Positions 37,994-48,306 of a stretch of 64,000 bases of DNA are shown here, piece after piece. This DNA is from Denitrovibrio sp. (GTDB taxonomy: Bacteria > Chrysiogenota > Deferribacteres > Deferribacterales > Geovibrionaceae): positions 1-64,000 of the forward strand of contig PKTM01000011.1 in NCBI GenBank assembly GCA_002869145.1, read 5' to 3'. How positions within the stretch are numbered: the first letter of the stretch is position 1; the number at the start of each line of letters is the position of its first letter. A program made the translations under genes and the position numbers. The notes beneath the pieces are model-generated. The model searched no databases. It worked only from the letters and a program-made list of their open reading frames with translations, and had not been told where the DNA came from.

Positions 37994-39301
37994 GTGAATG
38001 CATTAGCGAAAGAGCTAAATGAGATTATTGCAAAAGAAAACCCAGTGGTTCTGGACATGCTTTCAGACCTTGGTAAAAACCTGTTTATGCCTAAGGGCAT
38101 CGTGACACAATCAGCAGAAGCTAAGGAAAAAGCTCATAAATATAATGTGACGATCGGTATCGCTACGGACAAGGACGGCCCTATGTTCCTAGACAGCGTT
38201 TATCAGTGTTTCACAGATATGAAACCGGCAGATATATTCCCTTACGCTCCTTCCTCCGGCAAACCGGAGCTGAGAAAAAGATGGAAAGAGAAGATTGCAG
38301 ACGATACGCCTTCTCTTAATGCAGGCTTCAGTCTCCCTGTTGTCACCAACGCACTTACTCATGGGCTTAAAATTGTCTCTGACATGTTTATGAACAAAGG
38401 GGACACACTTGTCCTTCCTAACATGTTTTGGGGCAACTACAGGCTGACTTTTTCCGTTATAGGCGGAGCAGAGATTGCAACTTACAACACCTTCAACGAG
38501 CAGGGCGGCTTCGATGTTGACGCGCTTCTTGACAAGTGCCGTGAGTCCGCACAGATAAACGGTAAGATAACAGTCATTCTGAACTTCCCAAACAACCCAT
38601 CAGGCTACTCTCCTACAAACTCATAAGCTAAAGCCATAGCAGAAGGGCTTATAAGCATAGCAAACAATGGTACAAAAGTTATAGCAATAACAGACGATGC
38701 ATATTTCGGTCTTTTTTATGAAGACGACATCTACCCTGAATCACTTTTCGGGCTGCTCGCAGGTAAAAGCGACAACCTGTTAGCAGTGAAACTGGATGGC
38801 TCCACAAAAGAGCATTTCGTATGGGGTCTGCGTGTGGGTTTTATCACTTTCGGAGCTACAAACTCAGGTGACCAGTCAGCTATGATGGGTGCACTGGAAA
38901 AAAAGGTGACAGGACTCATCAGAGGAACCATCTCTAACTGTCATCACTCATCCCAGTCTATAATGCTGAAAGCTCTGAACAACACAGAGTTCGATGCTGA
39001 GCGTGCAGGAAAAGTACAGATAATGAAAGGTAGAGCTGTAAGCTTCAAAAAAGCTCTCACCCAAAACAACTTCACAGACCAGTTCGAGTTTTACCCATTC
39101 AACTCAGGGTACTTTATGTGCCTTAAGCTGAAAAAGGTTGACGCAGAAGAGCTCCGCATTTATCTGCTTGAAAAGTATGGAGTGGGCGGCATCTCTATTA
39201 ACAAAACAGATTTCCGTCTCGCTTTCTCATGTTTGGATGAAAATGACACAGAAGACCTCTTCAAGATCATCTATCAGGCGTGCGGCGAACTTAGCAAATA
39301 A
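37994..39301 (+). pseudogene. PLP-dependent class I/II aminotransferase with in-frame TAA
   Basis: The start is GTG 37994 with GGAGGTG 4 bases upstream. The frame gives an aminotransferase fold (YAPSSGKPELRKRWKEK, then LPNMFWGNYRLTF, then LNFPNNPSGYSPTNS), meets TAA at 38624-38626, and continues without shift as AKAIAEGL, AITDDAYFGLF, KLDGSTKEHFVWGLRVGF (PLP Lys and Arg region) and on to residue 435. The stop follows the NPSG(Y)SPT motif, where homologues have a charged or polar residue (often Glu/Gln), so CAA to TAA is the simplest reading. Either half alone would be inactive: the PLP lysine is in the second half and the N-terminal dimer arm in the first. The substrate is unknown (aspartate-aminotransferase-like). 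Confidence 0.85.
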
Positions 39302-39365
39302 AAATTTCAGACGATAAGTTAAGGGCGTACTAAGTGCGCCATTTTTTTATATGCAAGGAGAACAG

Positions 39366-40394
39366 ATGAAGCGTCCATTGACATCATACGCAAAAGCAGC
39401 CGGCTGAGCCGCTAAAATGGGTCCGGCGGACCTAGCTGCAACACTTAAAGGGCTTTCTATGTTTCGCCCTGATGAGCTCCTTGTGGGCTTTGAAACGGGT
39501 GACGATGGAAGTGTGTACGACATTGGCGGTGGTGTTTATCTTGTTCAGACGGTGGACTTCATTACTCCTGTGGTAAACGACCCGCACACCTTTGGCCGTA
39601 TCTCTGCGCTTAATTCCATGAGTGATGTATATGCCATGGGCGGCACACCAGTAACGGCTCTCAGTGTGCTCCTTTATAACTGCGCTGTCGGCAGCGATGC
39701 TGTAAGGGCTATGATGCAGGGCGCAGCAGATGAGTTTGCAGAGGCGAATTGTGCACTTTCCGGCGGACATACCGTAGAAGACCCTGAGGTCAAAATGGGC
39801 TTTTCTGTCACTGGAACCATAACAGACGGACGTGTATATAAGAATGTTGGACTCAGAGAAGGCGATCTACTTGTATACACCAAAAAGTTAGGCATCGGAC
39901 TTATGACCACAGCTATAAAAGCTGGAGAATCCTCCGAAGAAGATGCTTCTGAGGTAACTAAGATGATGCTCCAGTCTAACGGCAAAGCTGCACTGACCAT
40001 GAAAAGCTTTGATGTTTCAGCATGTACAGATATTACAGGCTTTGGGCTAGCTGGACATGCTTTTGAGATGGCGTCCGGTTCCGGTGTGACAGTTCAGATA
40101 GATTCAGAAAAAGTCCCTGTCATGACGGGTGCTTACGATTATGCAAAAGACTTCATAATCCCTGCTGGCGCATATTCAAATTTGGATTTTCTAGGCGATA
40201 AATGCTCATATCAAAATGGCGAAAACAATTCTCATATGGTCTTTTTCGACCCGCAGACATCCGGCGGTTTGCTCATTGGCGTTTCTGAGAAAGATTCCCA
40301 GTCACTGTTGGCGGCTCTCGCTGACGAAGGGGTTGAATCAGCTGTAATAGGTCAGGCCCTGCAAAAATCAGACAAAGATATTATTATCAGATAA
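39366..40394 (+). CDS. selD: Selenide, water dikinase with selenocysteine at residue 14
   Basis: Makes selenophosphate for selenocysteine and selenouridine. ATG 39366 has GGAG upstream. Codon 14 is TGA (39405-39407) in the context AKAAG-U-AAKMGPADL, precisely where SelD has its catalytic Cys or Sec (AAGCGAKxGP). A hairpin follows directly. The rest is a normal SelD of 342 residues: TVDFITPVVNDPHTFGRI, SDVYAMGG, SGGHTVEDPEVKMG and DPQTSGGLLIGV. An annotation that stops at the TGA would truncate it. A Sec-containing SelD implies the full selA/selB/selC machinery elsewhere in the genome. Its end overlaps the convergent ubiD gene by 8 bases. Confidence 0.95.
39419..39433 (+). promoter_or_regulatory. 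SECIS-like hairpin of selD
   Basis: GGTCC/GGACC stem (39420-39424 with 39428-39432, extendable by a G-U pair) with loop GGC, starting about 12 bases after the TGA. Bacterial SECIS elements sit just 3' of the UGA, with a G-rich small apical loop read by SelB. The position fits well. Confidence 0.7.
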
Positions 40395-42222
40395 GTCCTT
40401 CTAATATTCCGCCCTTTGCACCCATCTCCATAACACGCTTTTCTACAGCTTTATCCATCTCAAGTGCAGGTGCGTGGTGCTTTTTTACACGGGCATCTAT
40501 AACTAGTGAGCACTCACAGCCAAAGTGCTTACATTTAATATATGAGCTTATACCGTAAATATCTGTTGCAGGGTTAGAGCGTGTAAAACTCACCCATAAG
40601 AAGTTGTCAATGTTCGCTGATGCAAATTCCGAATCGTCCACCAAAACTATTAATGGAAATTTGTTAATAGGATTTTTACTATCGAATGATTTACAGAAGT
40701 CTTCTATTAGCGAATCAGACTCACCACGTTCAGAATCAGACCTCGGCGCACTTATAGCGAGAACTCCGTCCATAACCACCATCGGCTTATCAAATCCCGC
40801 AGGCAGTTCTAAGCTTTCCGGTATCTTTGATGTCAGCTCTCTTATTTTATCCCCTGCTGCGGCTATAACTACCTTAGAGCCTTTGTTAAGTCCGTGGCCG
40901 GTATAGTCCAGAGTGTCTATGGTGACAGATGTCTGAAAGTGAAGATCACGCCTCCAGTCCACACGCTCCAACATATGCTTCATAAAAACTTCCGGCTTAT
41001 GTATATCGAGTGATTTATCATCAAAGTTGTTCGCTATAAAGAGATATTTTGCTAACGAAAGCTGTCCCTGCCCTAGCACAGCGTTAGCCTGAGTTAAAAT
41101 CTCTTTCGGCTCTGCCTGTTTCTCATAAGGGGTGTACCTCTCTGAGCCTATCGCAAACAGAAGCGGATGAACACCCGCCGCATCAACAGCGTGCACAGCC
41201 TTGATGCCCGGCAGAACATCCGGAATAAGCTCCCCTGTAAGCTCATGTATGAACTCACCAAAACTTGTATCCTCCTGTGGAGGTCTGCCAACAGACGTAA
41301 AGGGGAAAATAGCATCTTTCCTGTGGTAAACATTATCAACCTTCATCACAGGAAAATCGTGTTTCAGACTGTAGTAACCCACATGGTCGCCAAAAGGTCC
41401 TTCCGGCTTTACAGCGTTCGGTTCTATAGTGCCTGATATGACAAAGTCAGACTCTGCGGCCATCGGAAGCATGCCTGAACGCTTCACTAAAGGGATTCTG
41501 TGACCTGCCAGCACACCGGCGAAAGACACCTCCGGCATCCCCTCCGGCAGCGGCATAACAGCTGCAAGTGTCATGGAAGGCGCACCGCCTATAAAAACAT
41601 TAACACGCAGTTTTTCACCCTGTTGCTCTGCCTGTCTGTGGTGGACGCCTATCCCTCTATGTATCTGATAATGCACTCCGCATTCATCGCTTTCATAATC
41701 GTTTCCGGATATCTGAACTCTATACATGCCAAGATTGCTGTTTTTGTACCCACCTTCAAGAGACTCCGTATATACCTGTGGCAAAGTGATAAAAGCACCG
41801 CCGTCTAAAGGCCAGCTTATCAGCTGCGGCAGGTCTGAAAGTGAACAGGTGCAGTCCATCACTGGACCTGTGGATACAGATTTTGGAAGAAGATTGTATG
41901 CACCTTTTGGCAGTTTAAGCAGTGAAGATGGTTTTTTGAAAAGCTCAGCCGGACTCAGCTTAGCCTTAACAAGGGTCTCGATAACGGGGAGAGCATCACG
42001 AAATATAAAACGAGTGCGTTCAATAGTTCCAAATATATTTCCGGCCATAGGAAATTTGCTCCCTTTCACGTTGGTGAAAAGGAGTGCCGGTCCACCATTA
42101 CGATAGACAAGCCGCTGGATAAGACCCATTTCAAGAAACGGATCAATCTGAGCATCTATTCTTTTTAACTGTCCGTGTTTTTCAAGATCATCCAGACATG
42201 TCCGCAGATTTCTATATCCCAT
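40387..42222 (-). CDS. UbiD family decarboxylase (menaquinone type)
   Basis: 611 residues, the length of the long UbiD branch linked to menaquinone synthesis, using prenylated FMN. Seen: the N-terminal MGYRNLRTCLDDLEKHGQLKRI, GGPALLFTNVKG, a central YRVQISGNDYESDECGVHYQIHRGIG, and the signature EPNAVKPEGPFGDHVGYYS carrying active-site Glu/Arg neighbours. It probably removes the aromatic carboxylate in a quinone pathway; other aromatic acids are possible. No prenyl-FMN synthase (ubiX) is in the window. Followed 32 bases upstream by mntP on the same strand. Confidence 0.88.
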   Translation of the reverse strand: MGYRNLRTCLDDLEKHGQLKRIDAQIDPFLEMGLIQRLVYRNGGPALLFTNVKGSKFPMAGNIFGTIERTRFIFRDALPVIETLVKAKLSPAELFKKPSSLLKLPKGAYNLLPKSVSTGPVMDCTCSLSDLPQLISWPLDGGAFITLPQVYTESLEGGYKNSNLGMYRVQISGNDYESDECGVHYQIHRGIGVHHRQAEQQGEKLRVNVFIGGAPSMTLAAVMPLPEGMPEVSFAGVLAGHRIPLVKRSGMLPMAAESDFVISGTIEPNAVKPEGPFGDHVGYYSLKHDFPVMKVDNVYHRKDAIFPFTSVGRPPQEDTSFGEFIHELTGELIPDVLPGIKAVHAVDAAGVHPLLFAIGSERYTPYEKQAEPKEILTQANAVLGQGQLSLAKYLFIANNFDDKSLDIHKPEVFMKHMLERVDWRRDLHFQTSVTIDTLDYTGHGLNKGSKVVIAAAGDKIRELTSKIPESLELPAGFDKPMVVMDGVLAISAPRSDSERGESDSLIEDFCKSFDSKNPINKFPLIVLVDDSEFASANIDNFLWVSFTRSNPATDIYGISSYIKCKHFGCECSLVIDARVKKHHAPALEMDKAVEKRVMEMGAKGGILEGLI

Positions 42223-42254
42223 TTGCTCACCTCTTTTGAGTAATTAAAAGGATA

Positions 42255-42797
42255 TCAGAAAATGAATTTAATTCCTATAACAGCAAGTACAAAAGAACCG
42301 AAATATTCAGCGTAGTGACCAATATATTTTTCGCTGCTTCGTCCAAAATGTACACCTGCGAAGGAGAAAAACATGCAGACAACGCCTATTACGGCGGAGG
42401 CAAAAACGATCCCTCCATCCCAAAGCGCAAGAGATATCCCCGCACCCAGAGCATCCATGCTTGTTGCAAGCGATAACAAGAGAAGCGGAACACCTACAGT
42501 AGGGTCATTAAAATACACATTACACTCTTTGTTTTTAATCCCTTCCCTCACCATATTAAAGGCTACAAAAAAGAGGATGAATGCTGCCAGATATTTTAAG
42601 TTGTCAGTGTAGGAAAGCATGACCCGCCCGGCAAAAGCCCCAAGCACAGGCATGAGAAACTGGAAAAAACCGAACGACGCGCCAAGTCTCAGATAGTGTT
42701 TTGGTTGATGGTATTTCACCCCAATACATACAGAAACGCAGAAAGCATCTATGCTCATAGCCACTGCAATAGCCAGAATATCTAAAAAACTTATCAT
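42255..42797 (-). CDS. mntP: Manganese efflux pump MntP
   Basis: 180 residues, six membrane helices. The paired acidic motifs in TM1 and TM4 (SIDAFCVSVCIG and TSMDALGAGISL) mark the MntP family that exports Mn2+. The cytoplasmic loop has no long insertion. No yybP-ykoY Mn riboswitch fits in the 48 bases before the gene, so control is not visible here. It lies upstream of ubiD on the same strand. Confidence 0.9.
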   Translation of the reverse strand: MISFLDILAIAVAMSIDAFCVSVCIGVKYHQPKHYLRLGASFGFFQFLMPVLGAFAGRVMLSYTDNLKYLAAFILFFVAFNMVREGIKNKECNVYFNDPTVGVPLLLLSLATSMDALGAGISLALWDGGIVFASAVIGVVCMFFSFAGVHFGRSSEKYIGHYAEYFGSFVLAVIGIKFIF

Positions 42798-42845
42798 TAC
42801 GATCCTCTCATTTGAGAGGTATAATACTCATTCACTTTCGAAAAA

Positions 42846-44594
42846 TCAAGATTCTTTGGAGTCTTTGAATTTTATAGTTACCATGGCTCCGTCTTTATAA
42901 TTTTTAATGCTTAAAGTCCCGTTCATATACTCTTCTAATATATTTCTGGAAATATAAAGTCCAAGCCCCATACCTATAGAAACACTTTTAGTGGTAAAAT
43001 ACTGATCAAAGACCTTGTCCAGCACTTCTTCTTTAATACCGCCGCCGTTGTCAATGATAACTATACTGAACTCAGCATCAGCCCGCAGTATCCCCAGCCT
43101 GATTTCGCCTTTACTTATTTCTCCACTGCGGAGCCGCTTCTGAACAGCCTCTCTGGAGTTTTGCAGACAGCTTAGAATAATCTGCTTTAAAACATCAGGG
43201 TATACCTTGGCATCAAAAAAAACACTTTTTCTAATTTGGAGTGTGCCGTCTTCATCGAACTTCAGATTAATATTAAGTGATTCAAACTGCTCTTGCAAAA
43301 GAGAAACTATTTGCTTTGTAAAAGAATAAAGGTTGAGTTCCGTAAGCTGCTCATTAGGAGTATAAAATGTACTGAAGTTGTCTATGGTTCTGGAGAGTAG
43401 CTCTAAGCTTTTCATTGTTTTATCAACTGTTTCAGCAATATACTTTTCTGTTATCTCATTGTGTCTATAAGTATCTTCAATATCCTGCACGCACAAGCCA
43501 ATAATATTCAACGGCTGTCTCCACTGGTGAGCAATGGTATTGAGTGTTTCGCCCATACTGTAAAAACGTGCCTGTTGGAGCATTACCTTTTCCTGCTGCT
43601 GCCTCTTGTCCATTTCAAAAGCCACTCTTTTTTCAAGCTCTTTGTTTAATTTTTGCAGATTAAAGTCTTTTATTATGGTGTATCCGAAAAATATCAGCAC
43701 AGCGAAAAGCACAACAGTAGCAAAAATCATCTTCTTATAAAAACTCTGATACTCGCTATATATCTCGCTTTCCGGTGTTGCCACTGCTATAGACCATAGG
43801 TTGTCAAAAACGTTGACTGGATAATATGCTGCGTGTTTTGTGATGGTTTCAGTTATTTTTGATCTGATCTTATTATACTGGTATGTCGTTGTGCCCGAGT
43901 GCCCCTTTTGCATCTCTTCAGCCATTGCAAGGGCTGATGGAAACTGAGCAGAAGTTTCTGATATATTAGCACCTGTGTGTCCGGGCACAGGACAATACAG
44001 CTCTGTACCGTCTCTGCTGATAACCCAGGCGTAGCCGTCATCACCGACCTGAATACTTTCTATGTAGGTCTTTGCTATATGTTTAAAATCTATAAGAAAT
44101 GCTACAACACCAACAAATTCGCCATCCTCAAACATAGGTTCAGATAAAGCTACAGCCTGAAAGCCCTGAATAGCGTTGAAAACATCACTAACATTTGCCT
44201 TATGCTCTCTGAGTATCTTTTTAACATGGGCTTGTGACGATATGTCTTTCCCTATGACTTTCTCTGGATTTGGATATGAATATTTAATAATGCCTTTTTT
44301 ATCATATATTGTGACGGCTTTGACGAATTCTCTGTGGTCATTAATCTCTTCTTGAATGACATCTTTCCCTACTTTTGAGAGCTCAAGAAAAGCTGGCGAA
44401 TGTGCAAAGTGGCGAAGAAGGTTGCGCTGCTCTTTGAAAAAACTTTCAATACCAAATGATGCCTGTTTTGCAAGAAGCATTTGCCTTTGATTAAGTGATT
44501 CTGTTGCAGCAGTTTTTACCTCCCTGTAGGGCAGGTGAAACATTAATATAGACACAACTGCAATGGCAAAAAACGATACAGCCCTCAACCCCAT
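42846..44594 (-). CDS. Membrane sensor histidine kinase with dCache domain
   Basis: 582 residues: TM1 (about 5-22), a periplasmic double-Cache region (about 30-285, with YDKKGIIKYSYPNPEKVIGKD, GDDGYAWVISRDGTE and FDNLWSIAVATPESE), TM2 (about 292-312), a coiled coil, then a kinase core. The H-box is NTIAHQWRQPLN, and the ATP-binding part has NSREAV, DNGGGI, FDQYFTT and GMGLGLYISRNI. The HQWRQPLN H-box is typical of a large Cache-kinase group. No response regulator is adjacent; the orphan receiver at 22173 is one candidate. The ligand may be a small organic acid, which cannot be read from sequence. Confidence 0.92.
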   Translation of the reverse strand: MGLRAVSFFAIAVVSILMFHLPYREVKTAATESLNQRQMLLAKQASFGIESFFKEQRNLLRHFAHSPAFLELSKVGKDVIQEEINDHREFVKAVTIYDKKGIIKYSYPNPEKVIGKDISSQAHVKKILREHKANVSDVFNAIQGFQAVALSEPMFEDGEFVGVVAFLIDFKHIAKTYIESIQVGDDGYAWVISRDGTELYCPVPGHTGANISETSAQFPSALAMAEEMQKGHSGTTTYQYNKIRSKITETITKHAAYYPVNVFDNLWSIAVATPESEIYSEYQSFYKKMIFATVVLFAVLIFFGYTIIKDFNLQKLNKELEKRVAFEMDKRQQQEKVMLQQARFYSMGETLNTIAHQWRQPLNIIGLCVQDIEDTYRHNEITEKYIAETVDKTMKSLELLSRTIDNFSTFYTPNEQLTELNLYSFTKQIVSLLQEQFESLNINLKFDEDGTLQIRKSVFFDAKVYPDVLKQIILSCLQNSREAVQKRLRSGEISKGEIRLGILRADAEFSIVIIDNGGGIKEEVLDKVFDQYFTTKSVSIGMGLGLYISRNILEEYMNGTLSIKNYKDGAMVTIKFKDSKES

Positions 44595-45013
44595 TCTAAT
44601 AATAATACCTTTTCTATCTTGTTTAAATAAATGTAAGTATGCTCTCGTATTTAATTATAACAATTGTAAAATAGTTTTACATGTAGACTTACAAAAATTT
44701 ACAAATGCTCTTTATCGTTTTTTACATAATTTTTGTGGTTCTTACTAAATAACTAAAAAAGTTACTACATAAAAGACTTAATATAGAACTAATTAGCCTT
44801 CTTATGTCTATTTTTAATATAAAAATTAACATCTTATAAGTTACTGAATAAAAAAGTCTTTTTATAAAAATATTTGCACTTTACTATTGACATTAACCCT
44901 ATAAAAACGTATTAATCTCTGGTTTTACTATAATATGCTCAAAAATTTCAGCATTAGAAATAGCGGTTATATTATGATATAATCCCAATGACAAAATAAC
45001 GGAGTACTGCATT
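44595..45013. other. AT-rich intergenic region with the speA promoter
   Basis: Divergent gap between the sensor kinase and speA, over 75% A+T by eye, without an open frame of interest. It contains the promoter at 44887-44915 listed separately. I see no riboswitch or operator that I can name. Confidence 0.5.
44887..44915 (+). promoter_or_regulatory. Promoter of speA
   Basis: TTGACA (44887-44892), a 17-base spacer and TATTAA (44910-44915), about 100 bases before the ATG. A second TATAAT lies at 44930-44935. Strong sigma-70 match. Confidence 0.7.
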
Positions 45014-46939
45014 ATGTGGAGAGACCCTGAAAAGATAAAAAACTGGACTTCTGCGGATGCCAGCGAGCTATACGGCATAAATAAATGGGGAGCCGACTAT
45101 TTCTCTGTAAACCAGAAAGGTGACGTTGTAGTGACACCCCTTGGCAAAGACAAAGGGCCGCAGATAAGCCTACACGAAATAGCGAAGGAAGTAGAGGATA
45201 GAGGACTGTCTATGCCTGTCATCCTTCGTATTGAGAATATACTGGGATCTCAGATAAAGCTTCTGAATGAGACCTTTCGCAATGTTATAAAAGAAACCGG
45301 TTATCAGGGTGAGTACAAAGGGGTTTTCCCTATTAAGGTAAACCAGCAGGAACAGGTTATAGAAACCATCACAAAATACGGCAAAAAATATAATCATGGC
45401 CTTGAGGCTGGCAGCAAGCCTGAGCTGATAGCTGCCATCTCTATGCTGGACAACCGTGAAGCATACATTATCTGCAATGGATACAAAGACGAGGAGTTCA
45501 TAGACCTCGGACTGAACGCTGTGAAGATGGGCTTCAAATGCTACTTTGTTGTTGAGGTTCCTGGCGAAATAGACGTAATACTTGATCGTGCTAAAAAACT
45601 GAGAGTTAAACCGATGCTTGGGCTCAGGACAAAACTAACCACACAGGCGGAAGGGCAATGGTCAGAATCTGGCGGTGATAACAGCGTTTTCGGACTTACC
45701 ATCAGCCAGATGATAGACGTCATAGATAAGTTAAAAGAGGAGAAGATGCTTGATTGCCTGCACATGCTCCACTATCACATAGGCTCTCAGATAGCAAACA
45801 TCAGAGACATCAGAGCTGGCGCTATGGAGGCTTGCCGTGTTTATGAGGAGCTTGTCAAAGAGGGCGCAGACATGCAGATTATGGATTTCGGTGGTGGTCT
45901 GGCTGTGGATTATGACGGATCAAACACCAACTACCACTCCAGCCGTAACTACTCCACAGAAGAATACTGCTATGACATAGTTGAATCTATAATCACCGTG
46001 CTGGATAAAAATAATATCCCTCACCCGACAATCATAACTGAATCTGGACGTGCTATTGTAGCATACTACTCAGTGCTTCTTTTTAATGTACTTGATATCT
46101 CTTCTTTTGTCCCCCACCCTATACCTGAAGTATTACCGGAAACAACTAATGATCTTATAGAAAACCTTATTGCTACATACAATATGGTCGCTCCGAAAAC
46201 TATACAGGAGTGCTGTAACGACGTCCTTTTTTACCGTAACCAGTCCCGCCAGCTTTTCAAGCACGGGCAGATATCTCTGCGGGAAAAAGCTCTGGCTGAA
46301 AACATTGTCAGACACATCCTGATAAAAATATCAAAACTTGCTGTGACACTGAAACATGTTCCAAGGGATGTTCACTACATAGACATGCTTCTGCATAATA
46401 TCTATTACGGAAACTTCAGTCTGTTTCAGTCGCTGCCTGACGTTTGGGCTATTGATCAGATATTCCCTGTAATGCCTATTCACAGGCTTGCCGAGCCTCC
46501 CCTTAATCCTGCAATAATATCAGACATCACATGTGACTGTGACGGCAAAATAGACAACTTCCCAGACTATGACCATGACAAAAAACTGCTTATGCTTCAC
46601 GACCTGAAAGAGAACGAAGAGTATTATCTGGGCGTTTTCCTTGTAGGCGCATATCAGGAAACTCTGGGGGACTTGCACAATCTTTTTGGTGACACAAACG
46701 TAGTGTCTGTTTATGTTAACGATGACGGCACTTATGAAGTAGCTCAGGAGCTGGAGGGTGATTATGTGGCCGATGTTCTGGAATATGTTGAATACGACGT
46801 GAAAGCTATGAAAAACAGGCTGAAAGCTCTGGCAGAAGATTCTATTAAAAAAGAGTTCATAACTCCGAAGGAGCGCAAGCAGATCCTCGACAGCTTCAAT
46901 GAAGGGCTTCGGGGTTACACATACTACGAAAAGGAGTAG
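45014..46939 (+). CDS. speA: Biosynthetic arginine decarboxylase
   Basis: Converts arginine to agmatine, the first step of polyamine synthesis. 641 residues, PLP alanine-racemase fold: VFPIKVNQQEQVIE carries the PLP lysine, then EAGSKPELIAAISM, MLHYHIGSQI, MDFGGGLAVDYDGS and ITESGRAIVAYYS; the C-terminal DCDGKID and YLGVFLVGAYQETLGDLHNLFG complete the active site. The length is typical. The ATG follows CGGAG. It heads the run speA - carboxyspermidine dehydrogenase - nspC - speB. Confidence 0.97.
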   Translation: MWRDPEKIKNWTSADASELYGINKWGADYFSVNQKGDVVVTPLGKDKGPQISLHEIAKEVEDRGLSMPVILRIENILGSQIKLLNETFRNVIKETGYQGEYKGVFPIKVNQQEQVIETITKYGKKYNHGLEAGSKPELIAAISMLDNREAYIICNGYKDEEFIDLGLNAVKMGFKCYFVVEVPGEIDVILDRAKKLRVKPMLGLRTKLTTQAEGQWSESGGDNSVFGLTISQMIDVIDKLKEEKMLDCLHMLHYHIGSQIANIRDIRAGAMEACRVYEELVKEGADMQIMDFGGGLAVDYDGSNTNYHSSRNYSTEEYCYDIVESIITVLDKNNIPHPTIITESGRAIVAYYSVLLFNVLDISSFVPHPIPEVLPETTNDLIENLIATYNMVAPKTIQECCNDVLFYRNQSRQLFKHGQISLREKALAENIVRHILIKISKLAVTLKHVPRDVHYIDMLLHNIYYGNFSLFQSLPDVWAIDQIFPVMPIHRLAEPPLNPAIISDITCDCDGKIDNFPDYDHDKKLLMLHDLKENEEYYLGVFLVGAYQETLGDLHNLFGDTNVVSVYVNDDGTYEVAQELEGDYVADVLEYVEYDVKAMKNRLKALAEDSIKKEFITPKERKQILDSFNEGLRGYTYYEKE

Positions 46940-47030
46940 GAGGGTCTACAGCCTTATCCTGAGAGAAAGATTAACTAACGAACCTGTTGTCAGGGCAGCT
47001 TTGTGTTTAAACAAATATATACTGTTTCAT

Positions 47031-47062
47031 CCCAGCTTTCTCCCTTTTTAAGGAGGGCTGGG
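47031..47062. repeat. Intergenic palindrome (REP-like)
   Basis: CCCAGC at 47031-47036 pairs with GCTGGG at 47057-47062, and an inner CTCC/GGAG pairing forms a long imperfect hairpin with a T-rich loop. It lies between speA and the next gene and overlaps the run-up to that gene's ribosome-binding site. Palindromes of this composition recur between genes in many bacteria. Copies elsewhere in this genome cannot be checked here. Confidence 0.4.
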
Positions 47063-47088
47063 GTGGGTTCAAAAAGGAGATAGATGAT

Positions 47089-48306
47089 ATGAGCAAGGTT
47101 TTAATTATTGGAGCAGGCGGAGTTGGAAATGTTGTGGCGAAGAAATGCGCACAGAATCCAGACGTTTTCACACACATAGAACTCGCAAGCCGCACTAAGA
47201 GCAAATGCGACGACATCGCTAAGCAGGTAAAAGATTTATATAACATAGAGATAAAGACCCATGCTGTAGACGCAGACAATGTTCCGGAGCTTGTCGAGCT
47301 CCTTAACGAAATAAAGCCTTTTATGGTTATCAATGTGGCGCTTCCATATCAGGATCTAACCATTATGGACGCATGTCTTGAGGCTAATGTGCACTACATG
47401 GACACAGCTAACTACGAGCCTAAAGACGATGCCCATTTCGAATACAGCTGGCAGTGGGCTTATCAGGACAAATTCAAAGAGAAGGGGCTAATGGCTCTTC
47501 TCGGCTGCGGGTTCGACCCGGGCGTTACAAACATATTCTGCGCCTACGCACAAAAACACATGTACGACACCATCAAAACCATCGACATACTCGACTGCAA
47601 CGCAGGGGATCACGGACACCCTTTCGCCACTAATTTTAACCCGGAGATAAACATTCGTGAGGTAACACAGGTGGTGCGTCACTGGAAAAACGGTGAATGG
47701 ATTGAGACACCCCCTGTAATGGATGACAACTGTGTGCATTTCACATTTGACTATCCTGAGGCGGGTCCTCGTGAGAGCTACATGCTTTATCACGAAGAGA
47801 TGGAATCTCTGGTCAAAAACATTAAAGGGCTTGAACGTATCAGATTCTGGATGACTTTCGGTCAGCCATACATAACTCACCTGAAAGTGCTCGAAAATGT
47901 AGGGATGACACGTATTGACGAAGTTGATTTTAACGGATGCAAAATCGTACCACTGCAATTTCTGAAGGCACTTCTGCCTGACCCCGGCTCTCTTGGGCAT
48001 AACTACACAGGAAAAGCAGTTATTGGCTGTGTCTTTGACGGCGAAAAAGGGGGCGAACAGCAGAAAAAATATATATACAACGTTTGCGACCATGCAGAGT
48101 GTTTTAAAGAAGTTCAGGCACAGGCTGTGTCCTACACCACAGGTGTACCGGCTATGATAGGCGCTATGATGATGGTGAAGGGTATATGGAGCGGCGCTGG
48201 AGTCTGGAACGTAGAGCAGCTCGACCCTGATGCTTTCATGGATGAGCTTAACAGATGCGGCCTCCCCTGGCAGGTGGTAGATTTCGATGGAGAGCTTCCA
48301 GCGTGA
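47089..48306 (+). CDS. Carboxy(nor)spermidine dehydrogenase, saccharopine-dehydrogenase family
   Basis: Condenses putrescine with aspartate semialdehyde and reduces the imine with NADPH to carboxyspermidine. 405 residues: Rossmann start VLIIGAGGVGNVVAKKCAQN, ASRTKSKCD, INVALPYQDLTIMDACLEANVHYMDTANYE, and GCGFDPGVTNIFCAYA, the hallmark of the CASDH/LYS1-like group. The C-terminal half has GHNYTGKAVIGC. It overlaps nspC by 4 bases (GTGA), which fixes its role in polyamine rather than lysine metabolism. GGAGA lies 6 bases before the ATG. Confidence 0.93.
   Translation: MSKVLIIGAGGVGNVVAKKCAQNPDVFTHIELASRTKSKCDDIAKQVKDLYNIEIKTHAVDADNVPELVELLNEIKPFMVINVALPYQDLTIMDACLEANVHYMDTANYEPKDDAHFEYSWQWAYQDKFKEKGLMALLGCGFDPGVTNIFCAYAQKHMYDTIKTIDILDCNAGDHGHPFATNFNPEINIREVTQVVRHWKNGEWIETPPVMDDNCVHFTFDYPEAGPRESYMLYHEEMESLVKNIKGLERIRFWMTFGQPYITHLKVLENVGMTRIDEVDFNGCKIVPLQFLKALLPDPGSLGHNYTGKAVIGCVFDGEKGGEQQKKYIYNVCDHAECFKEVQAQAVSYTTGVPAMIGAMMMVKGIWSGAGVWNVEQLDPDAFMDELNRCGLPWQVVDFDGELPA

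Noticed and set aside
42798-42845. Mn-sensing yybP-ykoY riboswitch for mntP
   Set aside because: The gap is only 48 bases, too short for this RNA.
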